Assembly (NCBI RefSeq): GCF_008693105.1
Contig: NZ_VXKK01000018.1
Span: 1-64,000, forward strand
Direction: 5' to 3'
DNA: 64,000 nt
From: Corynebacterium flavescens
GTDB taxonomy: Bacteria > Actinomycetota > Actinomycetes > Mycobacteriales > Mycobacteriaceae
Shown: positions 55,697 through 64,000 of the stretch, piece by piece
How the letters are laid out: each line of letters begins with the position of its first letter
Position numbering within the stretch: the first letter of the stretch is position 1
Notes under the pieces: model-generated
Database searches by the model: none
Seen by the model: only the letters and a program-made list of their open reading frames with translations
Told to the model about the DNA's origin: nothing
Made by a program: the position numbers and the translations under genes

Positions 55697-56154
55697 ACCT
55701 GCGGGAGCTCGTGACCGCGGATGCCGCGCGCTGCGCGGAGCTGGAGAAGCTGCTCTTTCCCGGTGAGACGCCGTGGTCTAAGTATGTTTTCCAGGTAGAG
55801 ATCTCCCAGCCCTTCAACTTCTACTTCGGGGTGGAGGAAGAAGGGCTTCTCCTCGGCTACGCCGGACTCGCCTTGTTGGGGCCAGCCACGGATCCGGAGT
55901 ACGAGATCCACACCATTGGGGTGGCCCCGCAGGCGCAACGCCGCGGCGTCGGCGCGATGATGATGGACAACATCGTTCACATCGCCGACTCACAGGATGC
56001 GCCGGTATTCCTCGAGGTGCGCGTGGGCAATACCGCAGCGCTGGCGCTCTATGAGCGTTATGGCTTTATCAAGCAGGGAATCCGCCGAAATTATTATCAG
56101 CCTTCCGGTGCGGATGCGCACACCATGGTTCGAATGAGAAAGAGTCAGAGATGA
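55693..56154 (+). CDS. rimI: Ribosomal-protein-alanine N-acetyltransferase
   Basis: This 153-residue GNAT enzyme has the acetyl-CoA loop [15 protein letters not shown] near residues 76-90 and the later [18 protein letters not shown]. It acetylates an N-terminal alanine, in E. coli that of bS18. The GTG start overlaps the tsaB stop and its stop overlaps tsaD (ATGA). Confidence 0.92.
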   Translation: MNLRELVTADAARCAELEKLLFPGETPWSKYVFQVEISQPFNFYFGVEEEGLLLGYAGLALLGPATDPEYEIHTIGVAPQAQRRGVGAMMMDNIVHIADSQDAPVFLEVRVGNTAALALYERYGFIKQGIRRNYYQPSGADAHTMVRMRKSQR

Positions 56155-57194
56155 AAGTCCTAGGAATCGAGTCCTCCTGCGACGAGACCGGGGTAGGCAT
56201 TATTGAGCTATCCGCAGACGGTCACATGGAGATCTTGGCGGATGCCGTTGCCTCGTCGATGGAGCAGCACGCCCGCTTCGGCGGGGTAGTGCCGGAGATT
56301 GCCTCGCGCGCGCACCTCGAGGCCATGCCGCAGGTGATGCGGGCGGCCTTGGAGGAAGCCGGCATCGACAAGCCCGATGCCGTCGCTGCTACCGTTGGCC
56401 CGGGACTCGCCGGGGCACTGCTGGTGGGCGCGTCTGCCGCCAAGGCTTATGCGGCGGCGTGGGGGGTGCCTTTCTACGGGGTTAATCACCTGGGCGGGCA
56501 CGTTGCCGTGGCAAACCTGGAAGGTGAGAGTCTGCCCCATGCTGTGGCGCTTCTCGTCTCGGGGGGACACACGCAGCTGCTGGAGGTAGAGGCCGTGGGC
56601 AAGCCCATGCGGGAAATCGGCACGACCCTCGATGATGCCGCCGGCGAGGCCTATGACAAAGTCTCGCGTTTGCTTGGTTTGGGGTATCCGGGAGGCCCCG
56701 CCATCGACAAGCTGGCGGCGCGGGGCGAGGCCTCCATCGCATTCCCGCGCGGACTGTCTCGTGCGGAGGATCTGCGCGGCGAGCATCGCCATGATTTTTC
56801 CTTCTCTGGGCTCAAGACCTCGGTTGCTCGTTACGTGGAAAAAGCGGAGAAGGAGGGCAGGATTATCAGCATCGAGGATGTCTGCGCCTCCTTTCAAGAG
56901 GCCGTCGCGGACGTGCTCACCGCGAAGGCAGTGCGCGCTTGTCAGGAGTGCGGGGCCAAGGTGCTGCTTTTGGGCGGTGGCGTGGCGGCGAATTCTCGGC
57001 TGCGGGAACTGGCGGCGGAGCGTTGCGCTGCGGCTGGTATCGAGTTGCGGGTGCCGCGTTTCAAGCTCTGCACCGATAATGGCGTGATGATCGCGGCGCT
57101 TGCCTCGCAGTTGATTCATGAAGGGGCGCAGCCTTCTGGTCTGGGTGTGGGCACAGATACGCAGATGGACGTAGAAACCCCGTTGTTAACCTAA
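56151..57194 (+). CDS. tsaD: tRNA threonylcarbamoyladenosine transferase
   Basis: This 347-residue catalytic subunit transfers the threonylcarbamoyl group to A37 of tRNAs. It has the iron/metal ligands in [13 protein letters not shown] near residue 110, [10 protein letters not shown] at the N-terminus and [11 protein letters not shown] near the C-terminus. It is coupled to rimI. A strong hairpin terminator follows. Confidence 0.95.
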   Translation: MKVLGIESSCDETGVGIIELSADGHMEILADAVASSMEQHARFGGVVPEIASRAHLEAMPQVMRAALEEAGIDKPDAVAATVGPGLAGALLVGASAAKAYAAAWGVPFYGVNHLGGHVAVANLEGESLPHAVALLVSGGHTQLLEVEAVGKPMREIGTTLDDAAGEAYDKVSRLLGLGYPGGPAIDKLAARGEASIAFPRGLSRAEDLRGEHRHDFSFSGLKTSVARYVEKAEKEGRIISIEDVCASFQEAVADVLTAKAVRACQECGAKVLLLGGGVAANSRLRELAAERCAAAGIELRVPRFKLCTDNGVMIAALASQLIHEGAQPSGLGVGTDTQMDVETPLLT

Positions 57195-57222
57195 GGTTCG
57201 CTGTCCTGCGGATGCAGGGTCC

Positions 57223-57272
57223 CAAAGAGGGCGGTAGTGTGCGAGACATTACTGTCCTCTTTGCCTTTTTTA
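57223..57272 (+). terminator. Terminator after tsaD
   Basis: CAAAGAGG and CCTCTTTG close a long stem with GGTAGTG/CATTACT inside, followed by CCTTTTTT. The next ribosome site (AAAGGAG at 57272) starts immediately after it. Confidence 0.8.
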
Positions 57273-57290
57273 AAGGAGCTCTCTGCCGTC

Positions 57291-57719
57291 ATGACCATTG
57301 GTTTTCTTGTTAATCCGGATCTCAGCCACCGCAAAATCGACTTCGAACTCGAACACGCTAATCAGTTTCTTGGCGGCGCCACCGAGGGGCGAGTCTCGGT
57401 GGCCTTTCAAGATGATGGAACTACTTATGCCGCGCTGTATAACCCCCAAGCCAAGCATGATGGCGCTGAGCCTAACCCGGTAGCCTCGCTCGCGCGCAAC
57501 GCTGCCGATACGGGGAACTCGCGTTTCCTCCAGGATCCTATTCGCGCAATCTGCGGTCCAGTTATTTTTGTTGATTCCGCTGGGAAGGATGACTCCATTG
57601 ACGCAGTCATGGATGCGGTGGACCACGGCATCCGCGCTGTAAAGAACTACCGTGAAGACATGCCGGAAGAATACCATCTCTGGCGTGCCGCAGTGATTAA
57701 CTCGGAGAACTCTCTCTAG
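57291..57719 (+). CDS. Conserved corynebacterial hypothetical protein
   Basis: This 142-residue soluble protein has no signal peptide and no membrane segment. AAAGGAG lies 12 bases before the ATG at 57291. Composition is acidic; HGIRAVKNYREDMPEEYHLWRA near the end is a helical charged stretch. No function can be assigned. It lies between the t6A genes and the CIRCE-controlled groES. Confidence 0.7.
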   Translation: MTIGFLVNPDLSHRKIDFELEHANQFLGGATEGRVSVAFQDDGTTYAALYNPQAKHDGAEPNPVASLARNAADTGNSRFLQDPIRAICGPVIFVDSAGKDDSIDAVMDAVDHGIRAVKNYREDMPEEYHLWRAAVINSENSL

Positions 57720-57797
57720 GCTGAACACGTTGTTGTGCTGGCCTTTCCTCCTGTTCGCGAGGGGCGAACAGTTAATGAGCCTTGCGTAGTTGAGGGC

Positions 57798-57824
57798 TGG
57801 CAGTCGCGAGGGTAGAGTGCTAAT
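57798..57824 (+). promoter_or_regulatory. CIRCE element, HrcA operator
   Basis: The right arm GAGTGCTAA is a perfect match; the 9-base spacer GCGAGGGTA is standard; the left arm CTGGCAGTC differs from TTAGCACTC in three places. It lies 100 bases before groES and should mediate heat-inducible repression by HrcA. Confidence 0.8.
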
Positions 57825-57923
57825 AGGTTGTTTGACCCACAGTTGTTCACCCGCGACGACGGCTGTGCTGGACATCCGCAACCGGCACATACAACTCACT
57901 GATTCATTAACGGAGGAATCATC

Positions 57924-58217
57924 ATGGCAAGCATTAAGCCGCTCGAGGACAAGGTTCTCGTTCAGATCGTAGAGGCAGAGACCACCACCGCATCCGGTCT
58001 CGTCATTCCGGATTCTGCGAAGGAAAAGCCACAAGAGGCAACCGTCATCGCTGTAGGCCCCGGCCGCAGCAATGACAAGGGTGAAGTCATCCCCGTCGGC
58101 GTGAACGAGGGCGATACTGTTATCTTCTCCAAGTACGGCGGAACCGAGCTGAAGTATGACGGTCAGGAGTACCTCCTGCTTTCTGCTCGTGATCTGCTCG
58201 CTGTCATCGAGAAGTAA
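57924..58217 (+). CDS. groES: Co-chaperonin GroES
   Basis: This 97-residue Hsp10 lid protein has [33 protein letters not shown] and [29 protein letters not shown]. It caps the GroEL barrel. GGAGG lies before the ATG. It is co-transcribed with groEL after 12 bases under the CIRCE element. Confidence 0.97.
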   Translation: MASIKPLEDKVLVQIVEAETTTASGLVIPDSAKEKPQEATVIAVGPGRSNDKGEVIPVGVNEGDTVIFSKYGGTELKYDGQEYLLLSARDLLAVIEK

Positions 58218-59846
<1,629 letters not shown>

Positions 59847-59888
59847 GGGGAATCTAGAGAAGTAATCCAAAGAGCCTCCGGCTCTGGT

Positions 59889-59922
59889 AAGGGTGTCACG
59901 CAGCAGCGTGGCGCCCCTTTTC
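59889..59922 (+). terminator. Terminator after groEL
   Basis: GGGTGTCACGC and GCGTGGCGCCC pair with two G-U wobbles around AGCA, followed by CTTTT. It separates groEL from the UvrA paralogue. Confidence 0.8.
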
Positions 59923-59969
59923 TCATGCCTACTGGAAGCCTGCACTGTATTTTCTGGCAGACTGGCAGC

Positions 59970-62306
59970 GTGATTGAGCAGGAGTACATCAAAGTCGTTG
60001 GTGCCAGGGAGAATAACCTGCGCGGATTAAACGTCAACATTCTCAAGCGGAAGCTGACGGTGTTTACCGGGGTGTCTGGTTCCGGGAAGTCCTCCCTGGT
60101 TTTTGACACGGTCGCCGCCGAATCCCAGCGGCTTATCAATGAAACCTAACCCGGCTTCGTGCAGGTATTCATGCCCTCCCAAGCCCGCGCTGATGTCGAG
60201 GAACTCGAGGGGCTTACCGCAGCCATCATCGTGGGCCAGGAACCGCTGGCTCCGAATGCGCGCTCTACCTTTGGAACGGCCACGGACATCACGGGTTCTT
60301 TGAGAGTGCTCTTTTCCCGCGCCGCGCAGCCGCGCGCCGGAGGTCCCGCTGCTTATTCCTTCAACATTCCTTCGGCCTCAGGCAAGGGCGCGCTGGAGGT
60401 GAACGGCGTAAAGGAGGTGCGTAGCTTCGAGCGCATCGGAGGCATGTGTCCGGCCTGCGAGGGCTTGGGGCGCGCTAGTGAGATAGATCTTTCCGCCGTG
60501 GTGGATGAAGATCTCAGCCTGGAGGAGGGCGCTATCCTCATTCCTGGCATGAAGGGGGGGACGTGGACTTGGAAGTCCTACGCGGCTTCTGGTTTCTACC
60601 CGGTGAACGTGCCGGTGAGGAGCTTCGACGAGAAGCAAAAAGAGCTGCTCTATTATGGCGCCGATAAGAAGGTGAAGGTGGGGGACATCAATGTCACCTA
60701 CCAGGGCTTGGTGCCGCGGATGAAGGCTTCGATGCTGGCCAAGGATCCGGAGAGCCTGCAAAAGCACTTGCGCGAGTTTGTCCAGCGCGCGGTGGTATTC
60801 GTGGACTGTCCCGAGTGTGAAGGCACGCGGCTCGCGCGCCATGCCAGACAGTCTTACCTGGCGGGCAAGTCCATCGCTGAGGTCAGCGAGATGGAGTTGG
60901 GCGCTCTCGCGCAGTGGTTGGCCGGCATCGATGCACCGGGGGTTGCCCCACTGGTTGAGGCGCTTTCCCGTGCCGTGTCCAACGCCATCGAGATTGGTTT
61001 GGGCTACCTCAGCCTCTCCCGCCCCACCAGCACGCTTTCTGGCGGTGAGGCCCAGCGCACCCGCATGGTGCGACACGTGGGTTCCGCGCTTTCCGACGTC
61101 ACCTATGTATTCGACGAGCCCACCTCCGGGCTGCATCCCCACGACATCGACAGAATGAACCACCTCTTGTTGCGGCTGCGGGACAAGGGCAACACCGTCC
61201 TCGTTGTCGAGCACAAGCCGGAGACCATCGCCATTGCAGATCACGTCATCGACATGGGCCCGGGAGCGGGGGCGAGGGGCGGAGAGATTGTCTTTACTGG
61301 CGACGTCGCCAAGCTGCGCAGCGCACCCACCTTGACGGGGAAACACTTCGCCGACCGCGTCCGGCTCAAGGAAGAAACGCGGCCCGTGGCAGGGGCCATT
61401 GAGATTCGTAGCGCTGCGCGCAATAATCTGCGCGAGGTCGACGTAGACCTGCCGCTCGGGGTGCTGAGCGTCATCACGGGCGTGGCTGGTTCTGGTAAGT
61501 CCTCGCTGCTAGCCTGTATTCCTTCGCAGGCGCGGGAAAGGATGCAATTTCTAACCCAGGAGCCTATCCGGGGCTCGCGGCGCTCGAACCCTGCTACATA
61601 TTCAGGTGCGCTGGAGCCCATCCGTAAAGCTTTTGCCAAGGCCAATGGGGTGAAGCCGGCGCTCTTTTCTGCCAACTCGGCCGGCGCCTGCCCGCACTGC
61701 AATGGCGCTGGCGTGGTGCATGTGGAGCTTGGCGTGATGAGCGGGGTGGACGTGCCCTGCGAGGTCTGTGAGGGACGGCGCTTCTCCGAGGACGTGCTCG
61801 GCTACAGGTTTGGCGGAAAGAACATCGCCGAGGTCCTCGAGCTTCCGGCGCAGCAAGCGGCGGAGTTCTTCCGCGCGAATTCGGTCCCGCAGGCAGCGAA
61901 GATCTGTGCCACTTTAGTGGACGTGGGCTTGGGTTATATCGCGCTCGGACAGCCTTTAAGCACCTTATCGGGAGGAGAGAGGCAGCGCCTTAAGCTGGCG
62001 GTACACCTATCCGATAAGAAATCCACGCAGGATGTCCTCGTCCTTGATGAGCCTACGACCGGGCTGCATCTGGCGGATGTGGAGACGCTCCTAGCGCTGC
62101 TTGACCGTCTTGCTGATTCTGGGACCACGGTTATCTGTGTGGATCACCATCTCGGCGTGGTGGCGCACTCTGACTTTGTGATCGACTTGGGGCCGGGGGC
62201 GGGCACTGCCGGCGGCAGATTGGTTGCCGCATGCACTCCCCGTGCGCTTCTTGAGGTTCCTGAATCAATAACCGGGCGCTACCTCGCCGATTACCTTAAG
62301 CGTTGA
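59970..62306 (+). pseudogene. UvrA paralogue interrupted by TAA
   Basis: The frame would encode a UvrA-like protein of about 778 residues with two ABC ATPase halves (Walker [12 protein letters not shown] near 35 and GVAGSGKSSLL near 510; two LSGGE signatures) and CxxC zinc pairs (CPACEG, CPECEG, CPHCNG, CEVCEG). It lacks the damage-recognition length of UvrA and resembles the short paralogues linked to drug or metabolite tolerance. A TAA at 60147-60149 follows INET, where the family has Tyr before Pro-Gly-Phe. Start GTG 59970 is followed by 59 sense codons. A downstream restart would lack Walker A1, so the product is likely inactive. Its 3' end overlaps the convergent whiB gene by 11 bases. 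Confidence 0.75.
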
Positions 62307-62592
62307 CCACTGAGTGGCGACGGGAGCGCAGGGCGACAACCCGCTCGGCCTCCGACATGCCGCCCCACACCCCATAGGGCTCGGCGGACTTGAGGGCGTG
62401 CTCGCGGCACAGCTCTAAAACCGGGCAAGAATGGCAGATTGCCTTAGCGCGGTTTTCGCGCTGCGCACGGGCGCGGCCGCGCTCGCCGTCTGGGTGGTAG
62501 AACACATCGGACTGTTCTCCGCGGCAGGCGCCTTGCAGCTGCCAATCCCAAAAGTCTGCGTTGGGTCCGGGAAGCAGGTTTGGCTGGGACAC
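62296..62592 (-). CDS. WhiB-family iron-sulfur regulator
   Basis: This 98-residue protein has the four Fe-S ligands Cys23, Cys53, Cys56 and Cys62 (GACRGE; CHSCPVLELC), the GVWGG turn at 74-78 and a basic C-terminal helix (VVALRSRRHS). WhiB proteins bind a [4Fe-4S] cluster and control genes together with sigma factors. The position beside groEL and sigD recalls the WhiB3-like gene of other corynebacteria, so it may be that orthologue; the symbol is left open. Confidence 0.85.
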   Translation of the reverse strand: MSQPNLLPGPNADFWDWQLQGACRGEQSDVFYHPDGERGRARAQRENRAKAICHSCPVLELCREHALKSAEPYGVWGGMSEAERVVALRSRRHSVVNA

Positions 62593-62959
62593 GTTCGAGG
62601 TCTCCTTAGGGGAACTTTTCGATCTAGAATTTGCTCGCTAGTGTTTGTTCGCGGCACGTGCTCCGTGCTGGGATCTGCCGCGAACACGACGTCTCGTAGT
62701 GTTTCTTGCCTCGGTGAACGCCCGGTTACCAGCTTCTTGCCACCAGGTTTTTCGTGCGTATCGATCGTGTTTTTGCCACGATTGAACAGCGTAAACGTCG
62801 TAGGTTAACGCTTAATGAACTTTCGGAGCTGATGGGCGAGGCCCCAAAAAGGGGGCGTACGCGGGGTTTCTGTGAGCGCAAGCAAAGAAGGCTGGTGGCA
62901 GATTTTCTCTCGTCATGTGACAAGATAGATTTGTACTATCAAAGACCTTAAGGACAGCC
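62593..62959. other. Intergenic region between whiB and sigD
   Basis: About 370 bases hold the divergent promoters of whiB and sigD. A 65-codon plus-strand frame at 62754-62951 is open but has no ribosome site or family, and I do not call it. No repeat or terminator is evident. Confidence 0.4.
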
Positions 62960-63532
62960 ATGAGCAGCGAGAGCGAAAGGGAGCTGGCGGAACTCGTTCC
63001 CCCGGCTGTTGCTGGCGATCGCCGCGCGCTGCATAAACTCGTGAGCCTTATCTATCCGCCGGTTTTGCGCTATTGCCGGGCGCGCATTGGGGGAGGGCGT
63101 CATCCCACCGCGGAAGATGTGACCCAAGAGATCTGTCTGGCTGTCTCCACCTCTATTGGATCATATGAGGATAAAGGGCGGCCGTTTATGGCCTATGTCT
63201 ACGGGATCGCCTTCAACAAGGTCACCGATGCACACCGGGCAATGGGCCGCGATCATTCCAATCCCACCGATGAGGTGCCGGAGGTAGCGGGGCAGGGCAA
63301 TCCCCCCGAGGAATTTGCCTTGGTTTTAGACGGTAGTAACAGAGCAAGAGCCCTGCTCGATACACTAAGTGACAAGGCGCGGGACATCATTATTTTGAGG
63401 GTGTTCGTCGGCCTTTCGGCTGAGGAAACCGCGGACATCGTCGGCTCCACGGCCGGGGCCGTCCGCGTAGCCCAGCATCGCGCTCTGGCTCAGTTACGCA
63501 AGGCGTTGTCTCGGTCGCAGGAGTTTGACTAG
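62960..63532 (+). CDS. sigD: ECF sigma factor SigD
   Basis: This 190-residue sigma factor has region 2 (AEDVTQEICLAV near residues 50-60; YVYGIAFNKVTDAHR) and region 4 with a helix-turn-helix (LSAEETADIVGSTAGAVRVAQHRALAQLRKAL). In mycobacteria and corynebacteria SigD controls cell-envelope and mycolate-related genes. AAGGA lies 6 bases before the ATG at 62960. The next gene is its predicted anti-sigma factor. Confidence 0.9.
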   Translation: MSSESERELAELVPPAVAGDRRALHKLVSLIYPPVLRYCRARIGGGRHPTAEDVTQEICLAVSTSIGSYEDKGRPFMAYVYGIAFNKVTDAHRAMGRDHSNPTDEVPEVAGQGNPPEEFALVLDGSNRARALLDTLSDKARDIIILRVFVGLSAEETADIVGSTAGAVRVAQHRALAQLRKALSRSQEFD

Positions 63533-63672
63533 GCCCAGTGAAACTGCTCGACAGAACTACCCCTCGGCGGCGTGAGCTGCCAGGCAGTGCGCAGAGTTAA
63601 GGCTTCGTCTTGAGGCTTCGTGTATAGGTTTTGTGTTGATGATAAGTACCAAGAAAAGGAAGGGAGAACACC

Positions 63673-64000
63673 ATGGTCAAGAGAGATGATGACGCGTTCT
63701 TAAACGCGCTTTCTCTAGGCAAGGACCCTTCCCAAGGTGAAGACGAACTGGCCGGGCTCCTGCTGGAGTTGCGTGATGAAGTGCACCAACCCATGCCGCA
63801 GGTTCCGCTTGGTGCTCTCGCAGGCGCCACAGGCCGTGGCGCGGAAAGTGGCGTTGATAACGGCGCTGCCGGTGCTGAGGCTTCCGGCGGCACCGTCATG
63901 TCCCTAGAATCGGCGCGGAGTCGTCGGCGGCGTCCTTTGATGCATGGTCTTATCGGCGCTGCAGCGGCCACCTTGCTCATTGCGGGTAGCGGCACGGCCA
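63673..64000 (+). CDS. rsdA: Anti-sigma-D factor RsdA-like (cut by window end)
   Basis: Only the first 109 residues are present; the frame runs off the window. It begins MVKRDDDAFLNALSLGKD, close to the DDAFLDALSRG sigma-binding motif of RsdA. An Ala/Gly-rich cytoplasmic stretch follows, then an RSRRRRP stop-transfer-like block and the start of a membrane helix (LIGAAAATLLIAG). This fits a membrane-bound anti-sigma factor that holds SigD. GGGAGAA precedes the ATG at 63673. Confidence 0.8.
   Translation, partial: MVKRDDDAFLNALSLGKDPSQGEDELAGLLLELRDEVHQPMPQVPLGALAGATGRGAESGVDNGAAGAEASGGTVMSLESARSRRRRPLMHGLIGAAAATLLIAGSGTA

Noticed and set aside
62754..62951. 65-codon frame just before sigD
   Set aside because: Open and basic (ERKQRRLVADFL) but without a ribosome site, and it fills the region where the sigD promoter should be.

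Overview
The window is a chromosomal segment of a Corynebacterium. The evidence is a secreted mycolyltransferase, an ESX-4-type secretion locus beside rplM-rpsI-glmM, DtxR-like boxes at iron-uptake genes, a SigD plus RsdA-type anti-sigma pair, and the corynebacterial habit of splitting the ribosomal spc operon between rplE and rpsH with formate-related genes. The species cannot be fixed from the sequence alone. I see no rRNA, tRNA, CRISPR array, insertion sequence or prophage.

Layout. 0.1-8 kb is accessory: a frameshifted lipoprotein gene, a DcuC-type transporter, and a sucrose locus (fructokinase and a small membrane protein on the minus strand; sucrose-6-phosphate hydrolase and the sucrose PTS permease on the plus strand). 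The permease gene carries three separate lesions. 8.1-24.1 kb holds ribosomal and housekeeping genes: rplN-rplX-rplE; an inserted block (FNT channel, mntH, fdhD); rpsH-rplF-rplR-rpsE-rpmD-rplO; secY-adk-map; a secreted L,D-transpeptidase; infA; rpsM-rpsK-rpsD-rpoA-rplQ; truA. 24.2-34.2 kb is the type VII secretion (ESX-4) locus: eccB, mycP and eccD (minus), eccC, an Rv3446c-type membrane protein and two WXG100 genes. It is followed by rplM-rpsI.

35.5-39.6 kb is a DtxR-type siderophore ABC importer on the minus strand. 39.6-52.7 kb carries cell-wall precursor genes (glmM, glmS, alr). Interleaved with them are an unassigned translationally coupled three-gene cassette (41.1-43.1 kb), an alpha/beta-hydrolase-fold protein without catalytic Ser or His, a mannitol PTS operon (mtlA-mtlD) with a perfect 22-bp palindrome in its leader, and a mycolyltransferase. 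52.1-57.7 kb is the t6A tRNA-modification group (tsaE, tsaB, rimI, tsaD) with an AAE-family exporter and two small conserved proteins. 57.8-64 kb has CIRCE-groES-groEL, a UvrA paralogue with an in-frame TAA, a WhiB regulator, sigD and the start of its anti-sigma factor.

The best candidate for something undescribed is the 41.1-43.1 kb cassette. A short helical EspC/WXG-like protein, a long helical protein with a Pro/Glu/Cys-rich tail and a tiny coiled-coil protein overlap stop to start, about 7 kb from the ESX-4 machinery. They look like candidate type VII substrates or accessory factors. Other points of note are gene decay by small lesions in ptsS, the UvrA paralogue and the lipoprotein gene; an FdhD without its CxxC motif; and a set of apparently leaderless promoters.
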